A stretch of 64,000 nt of DNA from Cloacibacterium normanense (GCF_003860565.1 NZ_CP034157.1:496001-560000); one strand, 5' to 3'. Shown: positions 1-8,341, counted from the stretch's first letter. Numbers and translations are program-made. Notes: generated by a model from the letters alone, not told the origin.

Positions 1-1358
1 GCAAAAAGGGTAAAAACCAAGGAACTTTGCGTGATGTTTCGTTAGAAGAACAAACCAATTACGCTGCGGAAGATGCAGATGTAACGTTTCAACTCTACGA
101 AATTTTTGCGCCTCAACTGAAAAAAGAAGGGGTAGAAGATTTGTTTTACCACATCGAAATGCCATTAATGCGCGTTTTAGCTAAAATGGAATTTGCGGGA
201 ATTTCTTTAGACGAAAGTTGGTTGATTCAAGAAAGTAAGGATTTAGAAAACGACTTGAAAAACCTTGAAACCAAAATTTTTGAACTCTGTGGCGAAGAAT
301 TTAACATGAATTCTCCGAAACAACTCGGTGAAATTTTATTCGAAAAGTTAAAACTAGACCCGAAAGCGAAAAAAACCAAAACCGGTCAATACGCTACTTC
401 GGAAGATATTTTGCAGAAATTGGCTTCTAAACATGAAATTATACAATACATTTTAGAATACAGAACCTACCAAAAATTGAAATCAACGTATGTAGACGCA
501 TTGCCGAATCAGATTGACAAAGACACGAAAAGAGTACATACCAATTTCTCGCAAACTACTGCTGCTACAGGAAGATTGGCTTCTCTGAACCCAAATTTAC
601 AGAATATTCCGATTAGAACTTTACGTGGTCAACAAATTCGTGGTGCTTTCGTGGCAGATAAAGGAAACAAACTTATTTCTGCCGATTATTCTCAGATAGA
701 ATTGCGCTTGATTGCAGAAATTTCGGGTGAAGAAAACATGATTAAAGCCTTCCAAAATGGCGAAGATATTCACGCTTCTACTGCGGCAAAATTATTTAAA
801 ATCCCAATCGAAGAAGTAACAAAAACGCAGCGTTCACAAGCTAAAACTGTGAACTTTGGAATTATTTATGGTCAAGGTGCTTTTGCTTTGGCAGAGCAAA
901 CTGGACTTTCACGAACGGAAGCAAAACAACTCATCGATTCTTACTACGAAACCTATCCTAAATTGAAAGAATTTATGGCAGAACAAGTTGCGAAAGCCAG
1001 AAAATTAGGATATGTAGAAACAATTTTGGGCAGAAAACGCCATTTGCAAGACATCAATTCTAATAATTTTGTGGTAAAAGGTCACGCCGAAAGAAATGCT
1101 GTAAATGCACCGATTCAAGGTTCTGCTGCAGATATTATCAAATTGGCGATGATTAAAATTCAGGAAGTTCTGGAACAGGAACATCTGAAAACCAAAATGC
1201 TCTTGCAAGTGCATGACGAATTGGTTTTTGAAGCACCAGAAAATGAAGTAGAAACCGCCAAAAAACTGATTAAAGAAAATATGGAAAATGCCTACAAAAC
1301 TGAAGTTCCTTTATTGGTGGAAGTTGGCGTGGGTGAAAATTGGTTGGAAGCGCATTGA
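1..1358 (+). CDS. polA: DNA polymerase I, C-terminal part (5' end outside window)
   Basis: Replicative repair polymerase that fills gaps and removes Okazaki primers. The reading frame is open from the first complete codon at base 3, so the gene begins upstream of the window and the TTG at 27 is not a start. What remains is the last motif of the 3'-5' exonuclease domain (YAAEDADVT, about 60-86) and the whole family A polymerase domain. Motif A (DYSQIELR, about 684-707) carries the first catalytic Asp. Motif B (RSQAKTVNFGIIYG, about 829-870) binds the incoming nucleotide. Motif C (QVHDELVF, about 1206-1229) carries the second catalytic Asp. All key residues are present, so the polymerase should be active. 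The 5' nuclease domain cannot be assessed. The gene is followed by a repeat-filled spacer. Confidence 0.97.
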   Translation, partial: KKGKNQGTLRDVSLEEQTNYAAEDADVTFQLYEIFAPQLKKEGVEDLFYHIEMPLMRVLAKMEFAGISLDESWLIQESKDLENDLKNLETKIFELCGEEFNMNSPKQLGEILFEKLKLDPKAKKTKTGQYATSEDILQKLASKHEIIQYILEYRTYQKLKSTYVDALPNQIDKDTKRVHTNFSQTTAATGRLASLNPNLQNIPIRTLRGQQIRGAFVADKGNKLISADYSQIELRLIAEISGEENMIKAFQNGEDIHASTAAKLFKIPIEEVTKTQRSQAKTVNFGIIYGQGAFALAEQTGLSRTEAKQLIDSYYETYPKLKEFMAEQVAKARKLGYVETILGRKRHLQDINSNNFVVKGHAERNAVNAPIQGSAADIIKLAMIKIQEVLEQEHLKTKMLLQVHDELVFEAPENEVETAKKLIKENMENAYKTEVPLLVEVGVGENWLEAH

Positions 1359-1368
1359 TTTTGAGAGG

Positions 1369-1425
1369 GAGAATGGTAGAGTTAGAGAATGGTAGAGTTA
1401 GAGAGTGGTAGAGTTGGAGAATTGG
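1369..1425. repeat. 16-nt tandem repeat, about 3.5 copies
   Basis: The unit GAGAATGGTAGAGTTA occurs at 1369-1384 and 1385-1400, then with two changes at 1401-1416, and partially at 1417-1425. It starts about 10 nt after the polA stop codon. It is purine-rich on the plus strand. No function is known. Confidence 0.9.
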
Positions 1426-1467
1426 AGAAGTTGCTTTTCTAAAAAATCAAAATTTATTTTTAAAAAA

Positions 1468-1564
1468 TTGCTTCGTAGAAGCAAAAGGTTTGTAGAAAAA
1501 ATATAGAATTTGAAAGGAAGTTCCGTAGGAACGATAGATTTTTAAGATTTGGAATTTATTCCAA
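1468..1564. repeat. Composite palindromic repeat, copy 1
   Basis: A hairpin GCTTC-GTA-GAAGC (core of 1468-1484) is followed by the box AAAGGTTTGTAGAAAAA, then by a second hairpin GTTCC-GTA-GGAAC (1520-1532), and ends near TTTATTCCAAA. The same arrangement recurs at 1588-1687 and in diverged form at 20757-20840. Confidence 0.9.
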
Positions 1565-1587
1565 ACATTAGAGTTTAAAAGATGTTT

Positions 1588-1687
1588 TTGCTTCGTAGAA
1601 GCAAAAGGTTTGTAGAAAAAAATGTAGATTTTGAAAGGAAGTTCCGTAGGAACGACAGATAATTTGAGGTTTTGAATTTATTCCAAT
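1588..1687. repeat. Composite palindromic repeat, copy 2
   Basis: Direct repeat of copy 1, offset by 120-121 nt. The hairpin at 1588-1604 is identical to that at 1468-1484, the GGTTTGTAGAAAAA box follows, and the second hairpin lies at 1641-1653. The downstream part has drifted slightly, which suggests an older tandem duplication. Confidence 0.9.
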
Positions 1688-1703
1688 AACAAGTATTAGT
1701 TTC

Positions 1704-1764
1704 AATAGGAACGGGCTTTAGCCCGTTTTAAAAATAAAAAAATCAATTGGCTTTAGCTAAAATT
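1704..1764. repeat. Double hairpin, GGGCTTTAGCCC family
   Basis: AACGGGC-TTTA-GCCCGTT (1710-1727) is followed about 20 nt later by TTGGC-TTTA-GCTAA (1747-1760). A related half element, GGCTAAAGCCCGTT, lies at 14030-14043. The shared TTTA loop in all three hairpins points to one repeat family. Confidence 0.8.
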
Positions 1765-1770
1765 TAAAAA

Positions 1771-1814
1771 TACCAAATACCAAATACCAAATACCAAAAT
1801 ACGAATTACTAATC
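1771..1814. repeat. Heptanucleotide array TACCAAA x4
   Basis: Four perfect TACCAAA units (1771-1798) are followed by degenerate units ACGAATT and ACTAATC (1801-1814), ending 8 nt before the start codon at 1823. G is nearly absent. It is one of several 7-nt-period arrays in the window. Confidence 0.9.
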
Positions 1815-1822
1815 AAAAAAAT

Positions 1823-2092
1823 ATGAAAACAGTTGTCCTTTACGAAACCGCACCAGATACAACTATGGAGAAAATGATGGAAGTTTTTCCTGCGCATCAA
1901 GCCAATGAAGAAATCTTTGTAAAAGCTGGAAAAATATTGGGAATTGGTCCGTTTGCAATTCCGGGAGAAGGAGCGATGGCGATTTTTACAGATAGAGAAT
2001 CTGCTGAAGAATTTGTAAAAGGAGACCCTTTTGTAACCACAGGTTTGGTCTCGAAAGTAATTATTAAAGAATGGCATGACGAATTAATGTAA
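1823..2092 (+). CDS. YciI-family (YCII-related) protein
   Basis: An 89-residue single-domain protein of the YCII fold, a dimeric ferredoxin-like alpha/beta barrel. The pattern is typical: an N-terminal beta strand (VVLYETAP), an internal glycine/proline stretch (IGPFAIPGEGAMAIF) and a C-terminal FVKGDPF motif preceding the last strand. The family includes small dehydrochlorinase-like and sensor-associated proteins, but most members, including this one, have no assigned substrate. The stop lies 3 nt before the glycosyltransferase start at 2096, so the two are probably cotranscribed. That does not prove a role in sugar metabolism. A 7-nt repeat array abuts its start. Confidence 0.8.
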   Translation: MKTVVLYETAPDTTMEKMMEVFPAHQANEEIFVKAGKILGIGPFAIPGEGAMAIFTDRESAEEFVKGDPFVTTGLVSKVIIKEWHDELM

Positions 2093-2095
2093 TCC

Positions 2096-3028
2096 ATGAA
2101 GTTTCTTATTGTAATTCCCGCTCACAACGAAGAAGAGAACATACTTCCGTGTTTAGAATCGCTGAAAAATCAGACGTTTCAGGATTTTAAATGCGTCATT
2201 GTGAACGATGGTTCTACGGATAAAACTCAAGAAATTGTAGAAAATTTTATTAAAAGTGTCACGCTGAGCGGAGTCGAAGCGTTAAGTTTCAAAGTTTTAA
2301 ATTTAGAAAAATCCGAACATCAACCCGGCGCAAAAGTCGTGAGAACCTTCAATAAAGGTTTAGAAACCGAAAATTTAGAAAATTTTGATGTGGTTTGTAA
2401 ATTCGATGCAGATATTATTTTCCCTGACAATTATTTAGAAAAAATCAACGAAGTTTACGAAAAAAATCCAAAAGCAGGAATGGTTTCTGGTTTGGTTTAT
2501 ATTAAAAAAGGCTTCGACTCCGCTCAGCCTGACAAAAAAGACTTTACAACTTCACAACTTCACGATTTTACCAATCAAAATGAATGGACTTTCGAAAACT
2601 TATCTTCCAAAAATCACGTTCGTGGTCCTATAAAGTCTTACCGAAAAGAACTTTTCCAGAAAATGAATGGATTGAGAGCGGTTCTCGGTTGGGATAATAT
2701 AGATGTGATGCTTTGTAAAATGCACGGATTTGAAACAGTAACACTTCAAGAACTTTGGGTGAAACATCTTCGTCCAACTGCCTATAAATACAAATCTCAA
2801 AAAGCCCAAAAATTGGGAGAATATTTTTACAATATTGGGCTTAATTTTCCATTAGCTGCTATTTCTTCGGCAAAATCTTCTTTGAAAAATAAATCGATTT
2901 CTGAGTTTTTTATCACCATGAAATCTTTTTTAAATCAAAAAAATGAAAGGATTTTAACCAATGAAGAAATTGCATTTATCAGAAATTTGAGATGGAATGA
3001 AATGTTTAAAAAAATTATGAAATCATAA
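2096..3028 (+). CDS. Glycosyltransferase family 2
   Basis: GT-A fold transferase that moves a sugar from a nucleotide donor, probably to a polysaccharide or lipid-linked acceptor at the cytoplasmic face of the inner membrane. It opens with the GT2 signature VIPAHNEEENI (residues 6-16), then NDGSTD (37-42), and the metal-binding DAD at residues 104-106. No membrane segment is obvious. Two segments are not native to the family. Residues about 54-62 (SVTLSGVEA) and 139-147 (GFDSAQPDK) are encoded by a dispersed DNA repeat (2257-2281 and, inverted, 2510-2534) inserted without breaking the frame. It leads a five-gene cluster through the flippase at 8068. Donor and acceptor cannot be inferred. Confidence 0.88.
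   Translation: MKFLIVIPAHNEEENILPCLESLKNQTFQDFKCVIVNDGSTDKTQEIVENFIKSVTLSGVEALSFKVLNLEKSEHQPGAKVVRTFNKGLETENLENFDVVCKFDADIIFPDNYLEKINEVYEKNPKAGMVSGLVYIKKGFDSAQPDKKDFTTSQLHDFTNQNEWTFENLSSKNHVRGPIKSYRKELFQKMNGLRAVLGWDNIDVMLCKMHGFETVTLQELWVKHLRPTAYKYKSQKAQKLGEYFYNIGLNFPLAAISSAKSSLKNKSISEFFITMKSFLNQKNERILTNEEIAFIRNLRWNEMFKKIMKS
2257..2281 (-). repeat. TGTCATTCTGAGCG-type dispersed repeat inside a gene
   Basis: TGTCACGCTGAGCGGAGTCG followed by AAGCG. In the frame of the glycosyltransferase it reads SVTLSGVEA. It is the inverted counterpart of the copies at 2510-2534 and 5168-5192, which are assigned here to the plus strand. Confidence 0.85.
2510..2534 (+). repeat. TGTCATTCTGAGCG-type dispersed repeat inside a gene (inverse orientation)
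   Basis: GGCTTCGACTCCGCTCAGCC followed by TGACA, read in frame as GFDSAQPD(K). It is identical over 25 nt to the copy at 5168-5192 in another gene. Confidence 0.88.
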
Positions 3029-3031
3029 AAT

Positions 3032-4708
3032 ATGAAAAATCTACAAATACTCTTTTTACTATTCTTTGGATTGTTTTCCGCACAAAAAAAAGCAGATTTA
3101 ATTGTTTACAATGCTAAAATTTATACGGTAAATCAAAACTTTGAGATTGCTGAAGTCATGGCGATTTCCAAAGGGAAAATTGTAGCAATTGGAGGAAAAG
3201 AAATTCTAAAAAATTATACCGCTACTCAAAAAATTGATGCTCAACAAAAGCCCATTTATCCGGGTTTTATAGATGCACATTGCCATTTTACAGGTTATGC
3301 AACAGACCGTTGGAAAAGTGATTTGGTTGGCACTAAATCTTGGGAAGAAATTGTAGAAAAAATCAAAAAATACAGTGAAACAGCTCCTAAATTTTGGTTG
3401 TACGGAAGAGGTTGGGATCAGAATGATTGGGCGGTAAAAGAATATCCAACCAAAGAAAAACTAGATGAATTGTTTCCTAATCGTCCGGTTTATCTAAAAA
3501 GAGTTGACGGTCACGCTGCAATCGCTAATCAAAAAGCCTTGGATTTGGCCAAAATTACAACCGAAACTAAAATTTTGGGTGGAGATATTGAACAAAAAAA
3601 CGGAAAATTAACTGGGATTTTAGTTGATAATGCGATGGATTTGGTAGAAAAAGTGATTCCAGAGATTGAAGATGATTTGGCTATCAAATATTTCGGGGAG
3701 TTGCAAAAAGAATGCTTTGCTTTCGGTTTAACTTCGCTTCATGATTGCGGAATTTCTGAACATACTTTGTCGCTTTTAGAAAAATCTCAACAGCAGAAAG
3801 TGTTGAAAATGAATGTTTTTGCACTTTTAAGTGACAATCCTGATTATTACGAAAAATGGGCTAAAAAAGGTCGATACACGAAAGGAAAAATCACAGTTGG
3901 CGGTTTTAAAGTTTATGCAGATGGAGCTTTGGGAAGTAGAGGTGCGTGTTTGCTCAGCGATTATCACGATAAACCAAAGTGGAGAGGTTTTCTATTAAGC
4001 GAAAAATCTCATTTTGAAAATTTAGCTAAAAAATTGGTTAAGAGTGACTTGCAAATGTGTACTCACGCGATTGGTGATTCTGCCAACCGAGAAATTCTGA
4101 AAATTTATGGTGATGTTCTAAAAGGTAAAAACGATAAAAGATGGAGGATTGAACATGCACAAATTGTAAATCCTGCTGATTTTCAATATTTTGGAAAATA
4201 CAATATTGTTCCGTCTGTTCAGCCAACTCATGCTACTTCAGACATGTATTGGGCGGAAGAAAGATTGGGAAGTGAACGTATAAAAACAGCGTATGCTTAT
4301 CAAGATTTGTTGAAACAAAACGGTTGGGTTGCATTGGGAACTGATTTTCCTGTGGAAGACATCAATCCGTTTAAAACGTTTTTGGCTTCGGTTGCCAGAA
4401 AAGATGCGCAGAATTATCCTGAAAATGGTTTCCAAAAAGAAAATGCTTTAACCAGAGAACAAACCTTGCGCGGAATGACAATTTGGGCGGCAAAATCGGT
4501 GTTTCAAGAGAAAGAAAGAGGAAGTTTAGAAGTAGGAAAAAATGCAGATTTTATTATTTTGAACCAAGATTTAATGAATATTGATGAAAGAGATATTTTG
4601 AAAACTAAAGTTTGGGAGACTTGGGTTGATGGGAAACAAGTTTATTTTAATTTTGATATGGATAATATAATAGTGACAGATAAAAAGATAAAAAAACAAA
4701 GCTATTAA
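3032..4708 (+). CDS. Secreted amidohydrolase, YtcJ-like (amidohydrolase family 3)
   Basis: A 558-residue metal-dependent hydrolase. Residues 1-18 form a signal peptide (hydrophobic LQILFLLFFGLFSAQ), so it should act outside the cytoplasm, either periplasmic or released. The mature part starts with the small beta domain and the metal motif DAHCHF, with its HxH at residues 83-85. Further conserved pieces are the KVYADGALGSRGA strand, THAIGDSANREI, the IEHAQI histidine and the late Asp in GTDFPVED. This layout fits the YtcJ/N-substituted formamide deformylase-like group. Substrates in the group are varied and none is assigned here. It lies 3 nt after the glycosyltransferase and 3 nt before the next gene, so it is in the same operon, although an amidohydrolase is unusual in a polysaccharide cluster. 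Confidence 0.88.
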   Translation: MKNLQILFLLFFGLFSAQKKADLIVYNAKIYTVNQNFEIAEVMAISKGKIVAIGGKEILKNYTATQKIDAQQKPIYPGFIDAHCHFTGYATDRWKSDLVGTKSWEEIVEKIKKYSETAPKFWLYGRGWDQNDWAVKEYPTKEKLDELFPNRPVYLKRVDGHAAIANQKALDLAKITTETKILGGDIEQKNGKLTGILVDNAMDLVEKVIPEIEDDLAIKYFGELQKECFAFGLTSLHDCGISEHTLSLLEKSQQQKVLKMNVFALLSDNPDYYEKWAKKGRYTKGKITVGGFKVYADGALGSRGACLLSDYHDKPKWRGFLLSEKSHFENLAKKLVKSDLQMCTHAIGDSANREILKIYGDVLKGKNDKRWRIEHAQIVNPADFQYFGKYNIVPSVQPTHATSDMYWAEERLGSERIKTAYAYQDLLKQNGWVALGTDFPVEDINPFKTFLASVARKDAQNYPENGFQKENALTREQTLRGMTIWAAKSVFQEKERGSLEVGKNADFIILNQDLMNIDERDILKTKVWETWVDGKQVYFNFDMDNIIVTDKKIKKQSY

Positions 4709-4711
4709 TTT

Positions 4712-5761
4712 TTGAAAAAAATCGCTTACATAGAACTCGATACTCACGCAGAAATTGCGCTGAATTTTATGGAATTGATTCAAGATTCCAAAGCATTTTC
4801 TGTGGATTATTATTTCAGTGAAAAAATTCTGAGATTCTTCGGCTTCGCTCAGAATGACAAATTGCCTGAAAATATCAAAAAAGCAACTCCAGAAAATCTT
4901 ATCCAACAACTATCAACCGACAACTATCAACTCATTATCATCGGAACAGTTCATCGCTATTTCAATGTTTTTGAGGAAGTTGCGGAGAAATTTAATACTT
5001 CTATTATTTGTCATAATTTGAATTTTGTGAAGGCTTCAAACTTTGATTTGTTGAGTTCTGTTTTCAAAGAAGATTTTCAATTTCGTTTGAAATTATTGTT
5101 GAAAGAAGGTTTGTTGAGGAAGTCAAAAGTTTATGAAAAAGCAAAAAATCTTTTGGTTTTAGACCGAGGCTTCGACTCCGCTCAGCCTGACAAATATAAA
5201 TTCTTACCGATTTTTTACACCAAATTTTTAGAAAAACCTAAAAATGAAACTTATACTATTGTCATTCCAGGTGCGGTTTCACAAAAAAGAAGAGATTATG
5301 AAAAGGTATTGAAGTCAATTATAAAATTTCATTTTCCTTTCGAAATTATATTTTTAGGAAAAGCCTCTGGAAAAGAGTTAGAAATGCTTCAAGATTTTGA
5401 ACAATCAAAACCAGAAAATATTTCAATAAAATATTTCAAAGAAAAAGTTCCACAAGATGTTTTTGATGATTATATGCAAAAAGCAGATGTTTTGTGGTGT
5501 TCGATTCAACAAGAAACGGAATTTTTCAGTCAAAAAGAAATCTATGGAATAACTAAAATGAGTGGAAACATTGGCGATGCTGTTAAATTCGGAAAATTGG
5601 CAGTTTTTCCAGAAGATTATCCTTCAAAATATTCTTTTATTATTCCAGAAAAAGGAAGTCTAGGAGATTTTCTATTTACCAAAAAAGATGTAGATTTTTC
5701 AGAATTTAGCAAAGAAAAAGTCCTACAAGAACTAGAAAAAACTATTTTTGCACTCTTATAA
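4712..5761 (+). CDS. Glycosyltransferase-like protein (probable GT-B fold)
   Basis: A 349-residue protein that probably starts at the TTG at 4712, because the downstream MKKIAYIELDTHAEIA reads as a genuine N-terminus and the next in-frame ATG would remove it. The C-terminal half has features of a GT-B transferase: VIPGAVSQKRRDY, a FLGKAS strand, and a late DVLWCSIQ...GNIGDAVKFGKLAVFP stretch resembling a donor-binding loop. The family is not securely recognised. Two dispersed DNA repeats are inserted in frame, giving residues 41-50 (RFFGFAQNDK) and 153-161 (GFDSAQPDK). It overlaps or abuts the FkbM gene downstream. The role in surface glycan synthesis is inferred from its neighbours. Confidence 0.65.
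   Translation: MKKIAYIELDTHAEIALNFMELIQDSKAFSVDYYFSEKILRFFGFAQNDKLPENIKKATPENLIQQLSTDNYQLIIIGTVHRYFNVFEEVAEKFNTSIICHNLNFVKASNFDLLSSVFKEDFQFRLKLLLKEGLLRKSKVYEKAKNLLVLDRGFDSAQPDKYKFLPIFYTKFLEKPKNETYTIVIPGAVSQKRRDYEKVLKSIIKFHFPFEIIFLGKASGKELEMLQDFEQSKPENISIKYFKEKVPQDVFDDYMQKADVLWCSIQQETEFFSQKEIYGITKMSGNIGDAVKFGKLAVFPEDYPSKYSFIIPEKGSLGDFLFTKKDVDFSEFSKEKVLQELEKTIFALL
4832..4859 (+). repeat. TGTCATTCTGAGCGAAG-type dispersed repeat inside a gene
   Basis: AGATTCTTCGGCTTCGCTCA followed by GAATGACA. This is the common form of the element, read on this strand as RFFGFAQND in the host gene. It is in the same reading frame relative to the element as the copies at 2510 and 5168. Confidence 0.88.
5168..5192 (+). 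repeat. TGTCATTCTGAGCG-type dispersed repeat inside a gene
   Basis: Identical over 25 nt to 2510-2534. It encodes GFDSAQPD(K) in the second glycosyltransferase-like gene. Confidence 0.88.
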
Positions 5762-5768
5762 TTCATTC

Positions 5769-6563
5769 ATGAAATTCTATCAACTTCTCACAGAAGCGTC
5801 ACAATATATCATTCCTCAGTTGTACAAACAGAGGTTTTTTAAGAAGCAGAATCAACTTTCTCGCGAAAATATTATTTCCAGAAAAGTAGAACCAGAATTG
5901 CTTTGGTTGACCGAATTTCTTCCGAAAGATGCCGTTTTTATAGATGTTGGCGCAAACGTGGGACATTTTATTTATCAATTAGAATATCATCTTTTTCCTC
6001 AAAATATTTATGCTTTTGAACCGAATAAATCTTTGAACAGAAGATTGAAAAGGCTATTTCCGAAGGTTAAATTGTTTTCGGTGGCTTTGTCAGACGAAAA
6101 TACGGTGGCAGAATTTAAAATTCCAGTTTTGAAAGGTGAAAAACTGAATTCCAGAGGAACTTTGCAGACTGATTTCAGAGAAGAAAACGAAGAAAAAACC
6201 ATTATTCAAAAGGTGAAAGTGGTAAAACTAGATGATTTTAACCCAATTCAAAAATTAGAAAAAGTAGATTTCATCAAAATAGATGTAGAAGGAAACGAGA
6301 TGAAAACGCTTTTCGGAGCGAAGGAAACAATTTTGAAATTTAAACCAACGGTAATGGTAGAAATGGAACAGCGTCATCACCAAGAACCTGTTTGGAACTT
6401 GATTTCAGAAGTGGAAAATTGGGGTTTTGAAGCGCATTATTTAGAGAGAAATACTTTTGAATTGAAAAGACTGACAGAAGAGTTTATCAAATCTCAAAAT
6501 GCTATCTTTGTAAAAGATTACGAAAATTACGTTAACAATATTATATTTATTCCTCAATCTTAA
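5769..6563 (+). CDS. FkbM family SAM-dependent methyltransferase
   Basis: A 264-residue class I methyltransferase. The SAM-binding motif I is FIDVGANVGHF (about residues 57-67), followed by the acidic strand end YAFEPN and the late motif FIKIDVEGNEMKTL typical of FkbM proteins. Members O-methylate sugars or small metabolites. In a polysaccharide cluster, methylation of a glycan residue is the likely role. An ATG at 5769 is chosen over the TTG at 5748. The ATG lies just past the preceding stop, whereas the TTG would force an overlap and add HSYNSF. The flippase gene starts 20 nt downstream. Confidence 0.87.
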   Translation: MKFYQLLTEASQYIIPQLYKQRFFKKQNQLSRENIISRKVEPELLWLTEFLPKDAVFIDVGANVGHFIYQLEYHLFPQNIYAFEPNKSLNRRLKRLFPKVKLFSVALSDENTVAEFKIPVLKGEKLNSRGTLQTDFREENEEKTIIQKVKVVKLDDFNPIQKLEKVDFIKIDVEGNEMKTLFGAKETILKFKPTVMVEMEQRHHQEPVWNLISEVENWGFEAHYLERNTFELKRLTEEFIKSQNAIFVKDYENYVNNIIFIPQS

Positions 6564-6583
6564 CCTTTGCCTTAACCTGATTT

Positions 6584-8068
6584 ATGAGCGTAGTAGCCAG
6601 ACAAAGTTTTAAATATTCTATCATAGGATACCTTGGTTTTTTACTAGGAACTATTTCTGCTATTTTCATATTTCCGTTTGATATGGTTTTCTACGGAAAA
6701 CTGCGTTTCGTTTTATCGGCTACTTTAATGTTGGTTCCTTTTGTGGTTTTCGGGTTGAGTTATTCTAATGTTTATTTTTTTGGGAAAGCCAAAGAAGAAG
6801 GGAAACATCAAAATCTTTTTAGCCTTTCTTTAGTTGGTGTTGGGATTAATTTCTTGATTTTTTTACTCGGATTTTTTGCTTTTTTCTATATTTTTTCTTC
6901 GTTTCAAGAAGATTCTGAGTTATGGGATATGAAACGATTGATTTTGCCAATGGTTTTGGTGATGTCGCTTTCCGCAGTTTTTAACCGATATATTTCTAAT
7001 TTCAAAAGAATCGTTGTTCCGAATATTTTTGAAAATATTTTCCCAAAATTAGCCAATCTTGGAGCGTTTTGTCTGTTCTTTTTCTTAGGAACTTCTGAAA
7101 AAATCTCTTACGCATTTTTCTTAGGCGTTTTTGTGCTCGGATTGATTGGTTATGTTTTGTATACCAATAAATTAGAAAAAATAGAGCCAGATTTCAGTAC
7201 AGATTTTGTTAAAAAAGACAAACTTTGGAAAGAAATCCTGAATTATAGTTTTTATGGATTTTTAGGAAATTTAGGAAGTTTCTTAGCACTGAATATTTCC
7301 AATTATATGATTGGGGAAAAGCTTTCTTTCGAAGAAAACGGAATTTACAGCACGGTTTTTTCGGTGGTGCAACTCATCAGCATTCCATCAATGGGATTGT
7401 ATAATATTTCTGCGCCCATTATCAGTAAACATTTTGCTGATGACACCATTAAAGACCTTGATGTTTACTATAAAAAAACCTCACTGAGTTTGTTTTTTCT
7501 AGGTTTGGTGCTATTTTCTTGTATCGCAGTTGGTTATCCTTACCTCACGGATTTCATGCCAAAATCTGGAAAATTATTACTGGAAGCGCAACCGCTAGTT
7601 TGGGTAATTGGTTTTGCACTGTTGTTTGAATTGGCAACAGGTTTTAACAGTCACATTATTTCCATGTCAAAATTTTATCGATTTAATATTTATGTGATGT
7701 TGTTTTTGGCGGTTCTTACCACGAGTCTCAACTTTTATTTCATCAATAAAACCAGTTTAGGAATTCTGGGAATTTCTATTTCTTACGCCGTTTCATTGAC
7801 GATATTTAACTTGACCAAAATTGCGTTCAACTACTATCAATTCAAGGTTTATCCTTTTACGATAGAGATGTTGTACAGCGTGATTTTAGCAACTTTAGCC
7901 ATTTCTTTGGCGATTGTTTTGCCTAATTTTTCAAATAGTTTTTTGAATTTGGTATACAAACCAGCTTTGGTTCTCATCATTTTCTTTGTAGGGAATCACT
8001 TTATGAGAATTTATCCTTTAGATAAATTTTTAACCAAAGATTTTCTAAAGTCACTTTTTAAGTTTTAA
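6584..8068 (+). CDS. Polysaccharide flippase, Wzx/MATE-like membrane protein
   Basis: A 494-residue integral membrane protein with roughly 12-14 hydrophobic segments along its length and no soluble domain. Length, topology and the N-terminal SFKYSIIGYLGFLLGTIS match the oligosaccharide flippase (Polysacc_synt) group, which moves lipid-linked glycans across the inner membrane. It is the last gene of the cluster that begins at 2096 and supplies the export step that the glycosyltransferase genes need. No polymerase or ligase gene is in view, so the final product (O-antigen, capsule or other) is undetermined. A heptanucleotide repeat array begins directly after the stop. Confidence 0.85.
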   Translation: MSVVARQSFKYSIIGYLGFLLGTISAIFIFPFDMVFYGKLRFVLSATLMLVPFVVFGLSYSNVYFFGKAKEEGKHQNLFSLSLVGVGINFLIFLLGFFAFFYIFSSFQEDSELWDMKRLILPMVLVMSLSAVFNRYISNFKRIVVPNIFENIFPKLANLGAFCLFFFLGTSEKISYAFFLGVFVLGLIGYVLYTNKLEKIEPDFSTDFVKKDKLWKEILNYSFYGFLGNLGSFLALNISNYMIGEKLSFEENGIYSTVFSVVQLISIPSMGLYNISAPIISKHFADDTIKDLDVYYKKTSLSLFFLGLVLFSCIAVGYPYLTDFMPKSGKLLLEAQPLVWVIGFALLFELATGFNSHIISMSKFYRFNIYVMLFLAVLTTSLNFYFINKTSLGILGISISYAVSLTIFNLTKIAFNYYQFKVYPFTIEMLYSVILATLAISLAIVLPNFSNSFLNLVYKPALVLIIFFVGNHFMRIYPLDKFLTKDFLKSLFKF

Positions 8069-8070
8069 AA

Positions 8071-8108
8071 AATCCCAAATCCCCAATCCCAAATCCCCAA
8101 TCCCAAAT
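8071..8108. repeat. Heptanucleotide array AATCCCA/AATCCCC
   Basis: Alternating AATCCCA and AATCCCC units give two complete 14-nt repeats (8071-8084, 8085-8098) plus a partial one. It starts two bases after the flippase stop. The array is G-free. The remaining spacer to 8341 shows only the hpt promoter. Confidence 0.9.
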
Positions 8109-8316
8109 CTAAAATCGTAAATATTCAGGGCAATCTTTTTCTGCCTCTACTTTTGCCAAAGCAAGAAAAAGCCGGGCTATCCATTACAATCTTTTTATAA
8201 ATTTTCCCAGATTATTGTTTCACAAAAAATTTATAAAAAGGATTTTCATTACTATCCCTATTGCAAAAACATATACCATTTAACCAATTTTACTGATAAA
8301 ATTCATAAAAAAAACG

Positions 8317-8324
8317 TAAATTTG
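8317..8324 (+). promoter_or_regulatory. Promoter -7 element of hpt
   Basis: TAAATTTG matches the Bacteroidota -7 consensus TAnnTTTG, 17 nt before the hpt ATG. No convincing TTTG -33 box is seen at the expected distance. Confidence 0.55.
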
Positions 8325-8341
8325 CACATACTTAAATATTT

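Larger units (their letters stand above)
1359..1822. other. 464-bp repeat-rich spacer without a gene
   Basis: No credible reading frame is present. In order it holds a 16-nt tandem repeat (1369-1425), two tandem copies of a composite unit of about 120 nt containing two hairpins each (1468-1564 and 1588-1687), a double hairpin of the GGGCTTTAGCCC type (1704-1764), and a 7-nt-period array ending just before the YciI start codon. Almost the entire spacer is explained by repeat families that recur elsewhere in the window. Confidence 0.85.

Noticed and set aside
1369-1425. Tandem 16-nt repeat as a CRISPR array
   Set aside because: Units are contiguous without spacers, are not palindromic, and no cas genes are present.
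2096-5761. Pseudogenes or frameshifts caused by the inserted repeats
   Set aside because: Both frames stay open from start to stop and the catalytic motifs of the first gene are intact.
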